Assembly: GCA_018645845.1 (NCBI GenBank)
Contig: JABGVY010000412.1
Coordinates: 1-32,288 of the forward strand
DNA length: 32,288 bases
Source: Gammaproteobacteria bacterium
GTDB taxonomy: Bacteria > Pseudomonadota > Gammaproteobacteria > Pseudomonadales > Azotimanducaceae
Reading direction: 5' to 3'
In this document: positions 9,205-19,384 of the stretch, one piece after another
Position numbering within the stretch: the first letter of the stretch is position 1
Layout: every line of letters begins with the position of its first letter
Notes under the pieces: model-generated
Database searches by the model: none
What the model was told of the DNA's origin: nothing
Seen by the model: only the letters and a program-made list of their open reading frames with translations
Translations under genes and position numbers: made by a program

Positions 9205-9999
9205 ATGTTTGCTTTTCTTCAAAGACTTATTCCAAAACATCTCCTTAGCAGGGTCGTAGGATCTGTTGCCAAAAGCGAGTCGCCTCTGATCAGTAGTTTG
9301 TTCATTAACATTTTTTGTATGCTCTACAGGATTGACCTGGGTGAAGCACAGCGGGAAAAGGCATCCACTTACCGTTCCTTTAACGACTTTTTTACCAGAT
9401 CCCTAAAGCCCGGCATGCGAACCATCCAAGGCACCGTCAGCAGCCCTGCAGACGGGACCGTCGCAGCACTGGGTAATATTGATGGGAATACCCTCATCCA
9501 GTCAAAGAATCATTCTTACTCACTGGCAAAACTCCTCGCCAGCAACGACATTGAGGATTTTGCACGCGGCTCGTTCATCACTATCTACCTTGCCCCTCAC
9601 AACTACCACCGGGTGCACGTGCCATGGACAGGAGAACTACATCACACAACCTATGTTCCCGGAGACCTTTTTTCGGTCAACCAATCAACAGCGTTGCACC
9701 TACCTGACCTTTTTGCGAGAAATGAACGATTAGTCTGTAGGTTCAGGACCGACACTGGCCCCACGGCTGCTGTGTTGGTAGGCGCCATGCTGGTTGCGGG
9801 TATCAAACCGGTCTGGCTTGACGAGGCCTACACGCCACGCCTACAGATCACCACCAAAATGAAACGTGTCTTTCAACAAGGCGACGAACTCGGTCAATTT
9901 GAAATGGGTTCCACAGTAATTCTGGTCTTCAAGGAACGAATGACTTTCTCTGTGAAAGAAGGCGAAACGGTGAAATACGGCCAATCGATTGTTTCTTAG
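9205..9999 (+). CDS. psd: Phosphatidylserine decarboxylase proenzyme
   Basis: ASTYRSFNDFFTRSLKPGMR, SPADGTV, YLAPHNYHRVHVPWTG, C-terminal autocleavage region FEMGSTVILVF. Confidence 0.96.
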   Translation: MFAFLQRLIPKHLLSRVVGSVAKSESPLISSLFINIFCMLYRIDLGEAQREKASTYRSFNDFFTRSLKPGMRTIQGTVSSPADGTVAALGNIDGNTLIQSKNHSYSLAKLLASNDIEDFARGSFITIYLAPHNYHRVHVPWTGELHHTTYVPGDLFSVNQSTALHLPDLFARNERLVCRFRTDTGPTAAVLVGAMLVAGIKPVWLDEAYTPRLQITTKMKRVFQQGDELGQFEMGSTVILVFKERMTFSVKEGETVKYGQSIVS

Positions 10000-10006
10000 T
10001 CAGATA

Positions 10007-10948
10007 TTAGACGCCAGCAATATCGTCAAGGCCTCTTAACGCCATCGTCAACCGATCAATACCCAGCGCCATACCTGCACATCTCGGGAGGTCATCAATA
10101 ACGGCGAGCAGCTCCATGTCATCTTCGATTATCGGCTTGCCGGTTAATTGGCGTTGCTGGTTGTTCGCTGCAAATCGTCGACTTAGCTCTTTCCCATCAC
10201 AGAGTTCCTGGTAGGCATTAGCAATTTCAACGCCACCTACATAGAGTTCAAAACGATCGCTAACCAGATCACCCGTCGACAGTTGTTTCGTTTCCGCGAG
10301 CGCCGCCTGACACGCGGGGAAGTCATAAACGATCGTCGGCGCCAATAGCTGTGGTTCGATAGCATCCGAAAATGCGGTATCCAGATAGTCACCCAGAGTA
10401 GAGTGCTCATCCAGGTGCGCGGTGATTTCCGGAGCGACAAGCCCAGCCAGCCCCTCAATCCCTAACGAATGGGGGTTTACCTTAAAATGTTTTTCGAACA
10501 ACTCTCGGTAGGAATAGCGATCACTGATCTGACTAATGGGTTGGATGCTGTACTTCTCCATCTGCTTACCGACATACTTCAACATAGCCTGAAGGTCATC
10601 CATCAGTTCTGCCAGGGTGTGCCCGCATCGATACCATTCCAGCATCTGGAATTCCGTACGATGGCGTCGACCTATTTCGCCGCCTCGATAGGCGGGGCAA
10701 ATTTGGAAAATACTGAGTCGATGCTCGGCAAGAAGACACTTCATTGCATGTTCAGGCGAGGTCTGGAGATACCCCTGCCGCCCTACCTGAATGTTCTCCA
10801 GATGGGTTTCACTTGATCCAGTTAACCTGAGGGTGGCCGTTGTCACCTCAAGGACATCTTCAGAATAAAAGTAATCCCTGATAGAACGCAGTAGCCTGCT
10901 TCTGAACTCGAGACGAGATGGACCTATCTGTTCGTCCCCCTGGCTGAT
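10007..10948 (-). CDS. epmA: Elongation factor P--(R)-beta-lysine ligase EpmA (GenX/PoxA); start codon uncertain
   Basis: Class II LysRS-like: HAMKCLLAEHRLSIFQICPAYRGGEIGRRHRTEFQMLEWYRCG, YDFPACQAALA, FELYVGGVEIANAYQEL, CAGMALGIDRLTMAL. The reading frame with family-like sequence (RLEFRSRLLRSIRDYFYSEDVLEVTTATL) extends to about 10948, upstream of the only canonical start candidate (GTG at 10846). Confidence 0.88.
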   Translation of the reverse strand: MSQGDEQIGPSRLEFRSRLLRSIRDYFYSEDVLEVTTATLRLTGSSETHLENIQVGRQGYLQTSPEHAMKCLLAEHRLSIFQICPAYRGGEIGRRHRTEFQMLEWYRCGHTLAELMDDLQAMLKYVGKQMEKYSIQPISQISDRYSYRELFEKHFKVNPHSLGIEGLAGLVAPEITAHLDEHSTLGDYLDTAFSDAIEPQLLAPTIVYDFPACQAALAETKQLSTGDLVSDRFELYVGGVEIANAYQELCDGKELSRRFAANNQQRQLTGKPIIEDDMELLAVIDDLPRCAGMALGIDRLTMALRGLDDIAGV

Positions 10949-11520
10949 TACTGTTTTACTCGGTTCTGGTATTCAGCTGTACGGGTATCGACTCGAACCA
11001 CTTCACCGATATTAATAAAGAGTGGCACTTTTACGACCGCTCCCGTACTTAATGTCGCCGGCTTGGTGCCACCCTGAGCAGTATCACCTTTTAAGCCAGG
11101 ATCAGTTTCTGTGACTTCCAGCTCTACAAAATTTGCCGGTGCTACGGCAATGGGAACCTCGTCCCAAAGGGTCACGGTAACCTTGTCCGTCTCTTTTAAC
11201 CATCGAATGCTGTCCTCAACTGCCGCTTGATCAGCGGCAAGTTGCTCATAGCTGCCATCAGTTTTCATGAAATGCCAGTACTGGCCATCCGCATAGAGAT
11301 ACTCCATGTCATGCTCCATTACATCGGCACCTTCAAGCGATTCCCCGGACTTGAATGTCCTTTCCCAGACCCGCCCTGTTTTCAGGTTCTTAAGCCTGAC
11401 GCGATTAAACGCCTGGCCTTTCCCTGGTTTAACGAATTCATTTTCAACAATGTTGCACGGGTCTCCTTCCAGCATGACCTTAAGACCCGACTTGAATTCG
11501 TTGGTAGAATAACTCGCCAT
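10948..11520 (-). CDS. efp: Elongation factor P
   Basis: [60 protein letters not shown]; the KPGKGQ loop carries the lysylated lysine. Confidence 0.98.
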   Translation of the reverse strand: MASYSTNEFKSGLKVMLEGDPCNIVENEFVKPGKGQAFNRVRLKNLKTGRVWERTFKSGESLEGADVMEHDMEYLYADGQYWHFMKTDGSYEQLAADQAAVEDSIRWLKETDKVTVTLWDEVPIAVAPANFVELEVTETDPGLKGDTAQGGTKPATLSTGAVVKVPLFINIGEVVRVDTRTAEYQNRVKQ

Positions 11521-11544
11521 TAATTCTCTTCCCTAGATTTACAT

Positions 11545-12549
11545 ATGACAATGATAACCCTAAGCGATGCCGGTTCCCACGACCAGAGTTGGCAATGGCA
11601 CTTGCAACATGCGATCCGAAGTATTCCAGCGTTGGCATCTCACCTGGGTACCCGGCTGGATAATATCGACCAGGATTTCCCCCTGCTGGCCCCGAGGCCC
11701 TATCTGGATCGCGTGGTCAGCGGCGATGCCTTTGATCCACTCCTGCTACAGATACTTCCAAGGTCGCAGGAAAACGAATCCGGACCACAGTACTTAAGGG
11801 ATCCTCTGCAGGAAGGATATTTGATTACCCCAACCCGCGGGCTGATTCAAAAATACAATGGCCGTGCGCTTGTAATCACCACCGGCGCTTGTGCAATTAA
11901 TTGTCGCTACTGTTTCCGCCGGCATTTCCCCTATGGCGATAACAATCCCTCGAGCTCTGACTGGGCCGGAATCTATCAGCGCCTCGCCAGCGACGCATCA
12001 ATCTCAGAGGTGATCCTGAGTGGGGGGGATCCGTTAATCCTCGGCGATCGCCAGTTAAGCGACATCATCGCAAAACTCGATTCTATCGAGACTGTCAATA
12101 CAATCCGACTGCATACCCGGCTACCAATAGCCATCCCCCAGCGAATTTGCCCGCGATTGCTTGATTGGGTAAATCAATGCCGCAAAAAAGTGGTCTTTGT
12201 GTTGCACACTAACCACCCCAGCGAAATCGATGACCACGTCGTTGATGCAGTTAGGGCACTTCGAGATGCCGGCGCTACGTTACTCAACCAGAGTGTCTTG
12301 CTTCGCGACGTTAATGACTCGCCAGAGGTACTCGTTATGCTGTCGAGACGATTGTTTGACGCAGGTGTGCTGCCTTATTATCTACATCTTCTTGACCCCG
12401 TAGCCGGCGCGCAGCATTTCGATGTTCCGGAACTGGACGGAGTCAACCTGATACGACAGATATCCGGTCAGCTGCCAGGGTACCTTGTCCCCAGGCTTGC
12501 AAGAGAAATACCCGGCGCTGACGCTAAACAGGTTATCGCTGGGCAATAA
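11545..12549 (+). CDS. epmB: EF-P beta-lysylation protein EpmB (lysine 2,3-aminomutase-like radical SAM)
   Basis: Radical SAM CAINCRYCFRRHFPYG, LSGGDPL, HTRLPIAIPQRI; divergent from efp. The start may be ATG 11545 or ATG 11551. Confidence 0.95.
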   Translation: MTMITLSDAGSHDQSWQWHLQHAIRSIPALASHLGTRLDNIDQDFPLLAPRPYLDRVVSGDAFDPLLLQILPRSQENESGPQYLRDPLQEGYLITPTRGLIQKYNGRALVITTGACAINCRYCFRRHFPYGDNNPSSSDWAGIYQRLASDASISEVILSGGDPLILGDRQLSDIIAKLDSIETVNTIRLHTRLPIAIPQRICPRLLDWVNQCRKKVVFVLHTNHPSEIDDHVVDAVRALRDAGATLLNQSVLLRDVNDSPEVLVMLSRRLFDAGVLPYYLHLLDPVAGAQHFDVPELDGVNLIRQISGQLPGYLVPRLAREIPGADAKQVIAGQ

Positions 12550-12587
12550 TTTGCGAAGGACTCGCCTTTCGCCGACGTCCCATATGG

Positions 12588-12593
12588 TATAGT
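12588..12593 (+). promoter_or_regulatory. Candidate sigma70 -10 element (TATAGT) upstream of fimX-like gene
   Basis: ccatatggTATAGTttacgcc, 25 nt before ATG 12618, which has SD aaggga. No good -35 seen. Confidence 0.3.
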
Positions 12594-12617
12594 TTACGCC
12601 TGATTCAAGGGACGTAA

Positions 12618-14699
12618 ATGAGCGACAAAGAACCCATTCGATTGCTGATTCTAGAAGAATCTCTAAATCGCGCAGAAGAGCTTATCGTCTTACTAAGATC
12701 AGCAGGACGCGCAACTCGCGCCCACCAGATCGAATCCGATGTAGATTTCTCGGCAAAAATTTCCGAACAGCCTTGGGACCTGATTCTTGCGGCCAACGAG
12801 GCCAACGGATTTACGATACAGGCAGTGATTTCCCAACTTCAAATGCTGGATAAAGATATACCGGTTATCATGCTCGCCGATAACCGCGATCCTGCATCGA
12901 TCACCGAGGGTCTGAAGATGGGTGCCATCGATGTGGCACTTGACGACGACGATGAACGACTGTTACTGCTCATCCAGCGCGAGCTGAAGAATCTTGAAAC
13001 CAGGCGTCAGAAACGAAACGCCGAGGTCGAGCTGAAAGAAACAGACAGAAGAAACAATCTGCTCCTCGATTCTTCCACAACAGCGATTGCCTATGTTCAT
13101 GAAGGCATGCATATCTATACCAACCAGGCCTATGCGGACCTGTTTGGATACGAGGACCCGGATGAGTATGCCGGCATTCCCATCATTGACCTGATCGCTA
13201 AAGAGGATCAGGGAAAGTTTAAAACCTTCCTGAAATCCTTTGACAGGGATGAAACCCAGGAAGCAGAATTTGGTTGCGTCGATAACGAGGGGGCAACCAT
13301 TCTGACGAAACTCACCATGTCACCGGCCACCTACGACAGAGAGCCCTGCACGCAAGCCATCTTTCAACCACTTGTAGATTCGTCCGAGCTCGAGGACAGA
13401 ATTAAGGAAATATCCAGCCAGGATCTTTTGACCGGGCTGTTCAACAGGCAGTACTTTATTGAAGTACTCGACCAGGCTGTTGATAACGCAAACCAGGGAA
13501 AACAATCTTCCATTATCTTCTACATGGTTATAGACCATTTCCCTCGCATTCGTTCTGATGCGGGCATTTCAAATGCCGACCTCGTATTGGGTGAGCTGGC
13601 CACTGTGATACGCGATAATGTCCCCGATGATCATTTGATCGCCCGTTTTGGGGATGATGTTTTTACACTGCTGATCGAGGGTAACGATAAAGCAGCAGCC
13701 GGAGAGTTGGCCGAAACCATTCGGACCACAACTGAGGAACATATGTTCGAGGCATCCGGTAAAAATTACCAGGTAACACTCAGCATCGGGTTTTCAATGA
13801 TTGCCGAAAACACCTCTTCTGTTGAACAAGCCATATCCCGGGCATACCAGGCATGTGACTCAATTGAAGAGGGGAATGGCATTGCTTTCTATGAGCCGAA
13901 AAATCCTACAGTTGGAGAAGGCGACCAGTCCCTATCTGCAGATACGCTGAAGGCACTTATAAGCCATGCTCTTGACGCGGATCAGTTCAAACTCAATTTC
14001 CAACCCATTATTTCACTACATGGAGAAGATGAAGAACAGTTCGAAGTGTTGCTCAGGCTGCCGGATGCAGAGGGCAACGTTCTTAGACCAGCTCAGTTTA
14101 TGGGCCCGGCAGAGGATGCAGGATTACTTCAAAAGATTGACAGGTGGGTCGTTTTTAACGCTATCAAACAACTGGCAAAGCAGAGAGAAGCTGGCGGGAA
14201 CGCACGTCTGTTCATTAATGTCAGTCACAAAATACTAACCGATGAAGAATTCCTGCCTTGGATGAGTGTCTCCCTGAAGGCTTCAAGGCTCGCAAGCGAT
14301 AGCATCGTCTTCCAATTACACGAGAGTGACGCGACTTCCTATATCAAGCAGGCAGCCAAGTTTACGAAGGGTTTACAGGAACTGCATATTAAGTCTTCCA
14401 TCAACCATTTCGGTTGCTCTCTTCATCCGTTCAAGTTACTCAAACATCTGACCCCCGATATAGTGAAACTGGATGGCTCTTTTGCAAACGAGATTGAAAA
14501 GAACGAAGAAAAGAGAGAGGAACTCGTCGAAATGATTCGGTCCCTACAAGCATCCGGCGTTCTCACTGCGATTTCCGGCGTGGAAGATCCTTCTACCCTG
14601 CCGACACTGTTTATGACAGGCATTAATTACATTCAGGGCAACTACATTTCTGAGCCACTTGATGACCTGGACTACGATTTTTCTTCGGAAGGTCTCTAG
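12618..14699 (+). CDS. fimX: FimX-like c-di-GMP effector: REC-like, PAS, degenerate GGDEF, degenerate EAL
   Basis: REC-like N-terminus, PAS region (NNLLLDSSTTAIAYVHEGMHIYTNQAYADLFGY), GGDEF domain with RFGDDVF at the signature site, EAL domain with FEVLLRL in place of EAL, ending IQGNYISEPL. 693 aa, adjacent to serB as fimX is in Pseudomonas. Confidence 0.85.
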   Translation: MSDKEPIRLLILEESLNRAEELIVLLRSAGRATRAHQIESDVDFSAKISEQPWDLILAANEANGFTIQAVISQLQMLDKDIPVIMLADNRDPASITEGLKMGAIDVALDDDDERLLLLIQRELKNLETRRQKRNAEVELKETDRRNNLLLDSSTTAIAYVHEGMHIYTNQAYADLFGYEDPDEYAGIPIIDLIAKEDQGKFKTFLKSFDRDETQEAEFGCVDNEGATILTKLTMSPATYDREPCTQAIFQPLVDSSELEDRIKEISSQDLLTGLFNRQYFIEVLDQAVDNANQGKQSSIIFYMVIDHFPRIRSDAGISNADLVLGELATVIRDNVPDDHLIARFGDDVFTLLIEGNDKAAAGELAETIRTTTEEHMFEASGKNYQVTLSIGFSMIAENTSSVEQAISRAYQACDSIEEGNGIAFYEPKNPTVGEGDQSLSADTLKALISHALDADQFKLNFQPIISLHGEDEEQFEVLLRLPDAEGNVLRPAQFMGPAEDAGLLQKIDRWVVFNAIKQLAKQREAGGNARLFINVSHKILTDEEFLPWMSVSLKASRLASDSIVFQLHESDATSYIKQAAKFTKGLQELHIKSSINHFGCSLHPFKLLKHLTPDIVKLDGSFANEIEKNEEKREELVEMIRSLQASGVLTAISGVEDPSTLPTLFMTGINYIQGNYISEPLDDLDYDFSSEGL

Positions 14700-14715
14700 G
14701 CCAACATGGCCGCTT

Positions 14716-15921
14716 CTAGATATGACGCAATTCCTTGTCTCTGATTCCCATCAGGTAAAGAAGACTATCAAGGCCTAGTGTAGAGATAGCGTGGCCTGCA
14801 CTTTCCCTGACAAGGGGTTTGGCGTGAAAGGCTATTCCAAGCCCCGCGATGTCCAACATAGCGAGATCGTTTGCGCCATCACCAACCGCAATGGTTTGTT
14901 GAAGCGATATTCCTTCCTTATCAGCTAATTGCTTCAAAAGGTCTGCTTTACGGTCTGCATCCACGATGGGGCTGAGAACGCGCCCGGTGAGCACCCCGTC
15001 TGCTATTTCCAACTCGTTAGCATAGACATAATCAACCCCAAGTTTTTCCTGTAACAACTCGCCAAAGTAGCTGAATCCGCCAGACAATATCGCTGTTTTG
15101 TATCCAAGATGATTGAGTGTCTTGAAAAGGTGCTCGGCACCTTCCATCAACGGTAATCTATCTGCGACTTTTGCAAGGGCACTAACGGGAAGTCCCTTGA
15201 GAAGGCCCACTCGTTTTGCCAGGCTCATCGAAAAATCCAACTTCCCGGCCATTGCCCTTGATGTGATATCGGCAACCTCGGCACCAACTCCAGCTTCGAC
15301 CGCCAGCTCATCGATAACTTCCGTCTTGATCAGCGTCGAATCCATATCAAAAGCTATGAGCCTACGGTTCCTTCTATAGATCCCATCTTCCTGGACGGCC
15401 ACATCGATATCCAGATCTGCACAAACTGCCAACAGTTGTTCCCGGAAAGGTTCGTCGGGTTGGCCGCGTAAGGAAAACTCTACGCAGGCTTTTGATATCT
15501 CTCCCGATTCATGAAGCGGCACCCGCCCAGAAAGTCGAATAATGTTGTCAATATTGAGGCCGCTTGCTGCGATGATTTCACACACTGTCGCTATATGTGA
15601 AGCTTTGATGCGTCGTGCCAGCAGCGTCAGAATATAACGGGATGCGCCCTGGAGTCCGACCCATTGCTCATAACTTTCTTCAGAAACCGGGGTAAACCTG
15701 ATCAGGACGCCCAATCGCTCAGATTGTTCCCGCAGTGCTTGAAGAACGTCTTCCAGAATGCCCGGCACGTTGACCAGAATCCCGAGAGACAAGTGATTGT
15801 GGATAACCGACTGGCCGACATCGAGAATGTCGACGTTGAGACTACCTAACAATTTTGAAATCGTTGCGGTGATACCGGGTTTGTCTTCACCCGACACACT
15901 GATCAACACCAGTTCGTTCAT
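14716..15921 (-). CDS. serB: Phosphoserine phosphatase SerB with N-terminal ACT domains
   Basis: N-terminal ACT-like region; HAD motifs AFDMDSTLIKTEVIDELA, LSGGFSYF, VGDGANDLAML. Confidence 0.97.
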   Translation of the reverse strand: MNELVLISVSGEDKPGITATISKLLGSLNVDILDVGQSVIHNHLSLGILVNVPGILEDVLQALREQSERLGVLIRFTPVSEESYEQWVGLQGASRYILTLLARRIKASHIATVCEIIAASGLNIDNIIRLSGRVPLHESGEISKACVEFSLRGQPDEPFREQLLAVCADLDIDVAVQEDGIYRRNRRLIAFDMDSTLIKTEVIDELAVEAGVGAEVADITSRAMAGKLDFSMSLAKRVGLLKGLPVSALAKVADRLPLMEGAEHLFKTLNHLGYKTAILSGGFSYFGELLQEKLGVDYVYANELEIADGVLTGRVLSPIVDADRKADLLKQLADKEGISLQQTIAVGDGANDLAMLDIAGLGIAFHAKPLVRESAGHAISTLGLDSLLYLMGIRDKELRHI

Positions 15922-16031
15922 GGAGCCTCCTTTGAGAGTCCGTATTATGCGGCATACGTTAGCAGTAGCAATGTTGCAAGGTTCGTTATCGGTTATACTC
16001 TGCCACGATTTTATTACCTACCGCGAGATCC

Positions 16032-17060
16032 ATGACTGACGGGAAACACCCCAGAAAGCGTCGGCTCATAGCCCTCCTCGTCGTACTTCCACTTCTCGCC
16101 GGCGGGCTCGTCTTTTTCACTATTACCCAATATCAGGCGAGAGTAATCGAATTGGAACAATCCCGATTTGGCCTGTCATTGGCACGGCAGTTAGCCGCGC
16201 AAGTGGCGAGTGATGTAGTAGAAGACAACCTAGTGTCACTTAATGTCATCGTCGCACAACTCACCCGCAATGAACCCCTGCAGTTCGTCGCCATCTACGA
16301 TGAAACTAACCAGCTGATCGTCCAGAGCGGCAAGGAAGAACGAACAAACACATCCTATACCGCAGAGGTGACTTTTCAGGACTCCCTGGTCGGTCGAGTT
16401 CGGATGACAATTTCACACGCCAAAACAGACAAGCAGTTCTTAGGCTGGTTTCTATTGATGCTTGCCGCTGGGTACAGCTTTCTGGTCTGGCGATTAGAAA
16501 CATCAATAACCAGCTGGGTTAACCACGAGACTCAACCCCAAGCTGCGACCACCCAGATACTTGAAATGCCATCCCAAACTGATCACGAGCCCGCTGAAGA
16601 ATGCATACTCGTCATTAGAATCCGACCCGCAAGACACCTGGAGCAACACTTTGATAAGTTTTTCAAGGCGGCAAATCTGTACGGGGGTATTGTTGAGCAA
16701 ACCACGCCCGAAGAACTGGTCATTCATTTTGACAGCTCGGATGCCATGTACATGGCAACCTGTTCTGGCCTGTTAATCCAGAAGATCGCAGCTAAAGTAA
16801 ACGGTAAGATCGCGTTTGGCGGTACCCTGGACCTGCTAAATGAAGAACCAGAAAAAATTCGCAAAGCTGCGAGCTATCTTGCGTCAATTGCAGAGGGAAA
16901 CCTGATAGCTGCCCATGGCTATTCACCTTTGTCGGATCGGGTTGAATTACAACCCTTTCACCATGCGCTGGTGGACTCAGAGGGCCTGTTAAGAGTCGCA
17001 GGACTCATCAATCCTGACCTGCTCAATAACCAGGCTAGCCAGCTTACAACTCCTGGCTAG
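16032..17060 (+). CDS. AhpA/YtjB (SMP)-like membrane protein
   Basis: N-terminal TM ([24 protein letters not shown]), second TM ([18 protein letters not shown]), divergent from serB as smp/ytjB is in related genomes. Confidence 0.7.
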   Translation: MTDGKHPRKRRLIALLVVLPLLAGGLVFFTITQYQARVIELEQSRFGLSLARQLAAQVASDVVEDNLVSLNVIVAQLTRNEPLQFVAIYDETNQLIVQSGKEERTNTSYTAEVTFQDSLVGRVRMTISHAKTDKQFLGWFLLMLAAGYSFLVWRLETSITSWVNHETQPQAATTQILEMPSQTDHEPAEECILVIRIRPARHLEQHFDKFFKAANLYGGIVEQTTPEELVIHFDSSDAMYMATCSGLLIQKIAAKVNGKIAFGGTLDLLNEEPEKIRKAASYLASIAEGNLIAAHGYSPLSDRVELQPFHHALVDSEGLLRVAGLINPDLLNNQASQLTTPG

Positions 17061-19309
17061 TCGCCCTTCTCTACCTGCACGCCGTCAACCTTCTGGAAAC
17101 CGCGTGGCAATTTCAGGCCACGGCGAGCCCTTTCCCCTCGATAATGCTCAAGATCGTCTATTTTAAGATTCAGCGTTCGTTTACCGGATTGGATAATAAG
17201 CGTATCTACCTCTGAAAACACCCGAACATGTGCCATAAATTCCTCGCGGGATTCCACTCTTGCTTTGGGAATGTTCATGATTTTCACCCCTTTACCACGC
17301 CCCAGACTAGGGAGATCCGACACCGGGAAGATCAGCAATCGACCCTCGTTGCTGAATGCCGCGATATAGTCGTGCTTTTCATCAGCGAGCAGCGCTGGCT
17401 GGTTGACAATCCCGCCTTTTGGCACCGACAGTACCGATTTCCCTGCCTTGTTCTTGGTCACCATATCTTCGAGCTTACCAATGAACCCATAACCAGCGTC
17501 ACTCGAGAGAACAAATCGGGTGTCCTGCTCACCCAAAACCACGCCGGTGTAGAACGCACCATCTGGAGGATTGAACCGTCCAGTCAAAGGCTCCCCCTGC
17601 CCTCTTGCTGATGGCAGGGTATGCATGGCCCCGGTATAGGCACGACCTGTTGAATCGAAAAATATGGCATCCTGGTTCGAGCGGCCGGGGAGTGCCTGTA
17701 GAAAACCGTCGCCCGAGCGGTAGCTTAGGTCTTGCGGATTTACCTCATGACCTTTTGCGGCCCGGACCCAGCCTTTCTGCGATAACACAACCGTCACTGA
17801 TTCTGTGGACACCAGGTCTTTTTCTGCAAAGGCCCGCGCATCACTACGCACAACGATTTCGCAAACGCGGTCATCACCGTAGGTTTCCGCATCTTCCATC
17901 AATTCTTTCTTGATGAGCGTTTTCAGCCTGACCTTCGATTTAATCGTTTTCTCCAGATCGGCTCTTTCCGCATTGAGTTCGTCTTGTTCGCCCGAGATAC
18001 GAGTTTCTTCAAGCCTGGCGAGTTGTCGTAAACGCAGGTCAAGAATTGCGTCAGCCTGCAGATCTGACAACTTAAACCTCCTAACCAACGCCTGCTTGGG
18101 CTTGTCTTCGGTCCGAATGATTTTGATCACCTCATCAATATTCAGGTAAGCAATCATCAGGCCTTCAAGGATATGCAATCGACTAAGGATCTTGTCCAAA
18201 CGAAATTGCAGCCGTCTAAGCACTGTATCTTTTCTGAACTTTAACCATTCATTCAGCAACTCAAGAAGCGGCCGAACCCTCGGCTTGCCATCGATACCGA
18301 TCATGTTGAAGTTCACCCGGTGGGTTCTCTCAAGATCGGTCGTGGCAAAAAGATGCGCCATAAGCTGGTCGGTATCCACTCGATTGGACTTTGGTACAAC
18401 TACAATTCGGGTAGGGCATTCGTGATCGGACTCATCACGAAGATCTACTACCATCGGCAATTTCTTAGCCTGCATTTGTCCGGCAATCTGCTCAAGAATT
18501 TTAGTCCCGGAAACCTGGAACGGTAACGCCGTTATTACGATATCACCGTCCTCCCGCGAATAGACCGCTCGCGCTCGAACAGCACCACGGCCTGTTTCAT
18601 AAAGCTGCCTGATGTCTTCACTACTGGATATGATCTCAGCACCCGTTGGGAAATCAGGACCCCGAACATGCTCCATGATGTCCTTCAACGTAGCTTTGGG
18701 GCTGTCGAGTAGCCGAATGCATGCACTAACAACTTCATTAAGGTTATGTGGCGGGATATCCGTTGCCATTCCCACGGCTATTCCACTTCCACCATTCAGC
18801 AGGATGTTAGGCACGCGCGCAGGGAGATTGAGCGGTTCTGTAAGGGTTCCGTCAAAGTTGGGTGTCCAGTCAACTGTTCCCTGCTTGAGTTCACCCAACA
18901 GAACTTCAGAATAGGCCGCCAGTTTGGATTCTGTGTAACGCATGGCGGCGTAGGACTTGGGGTCATCCGGAGATCCCCAGTTACCCTGCCCATCGACCAG
19001 CGGATAGCGATAGCTGAAAGATTGCGCCATCAGCACCATCGCCTCGTAACAGGCGGAATCACCATGGGGGTGAAACTTACCGAGGACGTCGCCAATGGTC
19101 CGCGCGGACTTCACATACTTTGCATCTGCGCCAAGCCGCAGCTCGCTCATCGCATAAACGATTCGCCTTTGCACCGGCTTTAGCCCGTCACCAATATGCG
19201 GTAGCGCTCTGTCATTGATGACATACATCGCATAGTTCAGGTATGCGCTCTCTGTATAGTCGGCAAGCGAAACCTTCTCAAAATCGCCATCGATCATATT
19301 TTCAGTCAT
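17057..19309 (-). CDS. parC: DNA topoisomerase IV subunit A
   Basis: [84 protein letters not shown]. Confidence 0.98.
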   Translation of the reverse strand: MTENMIDGDFEKVSLADYTESAYLNYAMYVINDRALPHIGDGLKPVQRRIVYAMSELRLGADAKYVKSARTIGDVLGKFHPHGDSACYEAMVLMAQSFSYRYPLVDGQGNWGSPDDPKSYAAMRYTESKLAAYSEVLLGELKQGTVDWTPNFDGTLTEPLNLPARVPNILLNGGSGIAVGMATDIPPHNLNEVVSACIRLLDSPKATLKDIMEHVRGPDFPTGAEIISSSEDIRQLYETGRGAVRARAVYSREDGDIVITALPFQVSGTKILEQIAGQMQAKKLPMVVDLRDESDHECPTRIVVVPKSNRVDTDQLMAHLFATTDLERTHRVNFNMIGIDGKPRVRPLLELLNEWLKFRKDTVLRRLQFRLDKILSRLHILEGLMIAYLNIDEVIKIIRTEDKPKQALVRRFKLSDLQADAILDLRLRQLARLEETRISGEQDELNAERADLEKTIKSKVRLKTLIKKELMEDAETYGDDRVCEIVVRSDARAFAEKDLVSTESVTVVLSQKGWVRAAKGHEVNPQDLSYRSGDGFLQALPGRSNQDAIFFDSTGRAYTGAMHTLPSARGQGEPLTGRFNPPDGAFYTGVVLGEQDTRFVLSSDAGYGFIGKLEDMVTKNKAGKSVLSVPKGGIVNQPALLADEKHDYIAAFSNEGRLLIFPVSDLPSLGRGKGVKIMNIPKARVESREEFMAHVRVFSEVDTLIIQSGKRTLNLKIDDLEHYRGERARRGLKLPRGFQKVDGVQVEKGD

Positions 19310-19384
19310 TGTGCTTTCTCTTTCGACAAGAGTTCTGGTGTCTCTTGAACGGTTTTATGTTCTTGTATGTTCTTCTCGGGGACG

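Noticed and set aside
12553-12571. Bulged hairpin gcgaagg-actcg-cctttcgc just after epmB as terminator
   Set aside because: Short stem with a bulge and no T-run; upstream of a likely fimX promoter but not convincing.
19040-19090. Fluoroquinolone-resistance change in ParC
   Set aside because: The QRDR reads [14 protein letters not shown] with the Ser and Glu positions as in susceptible E. coli ParC.
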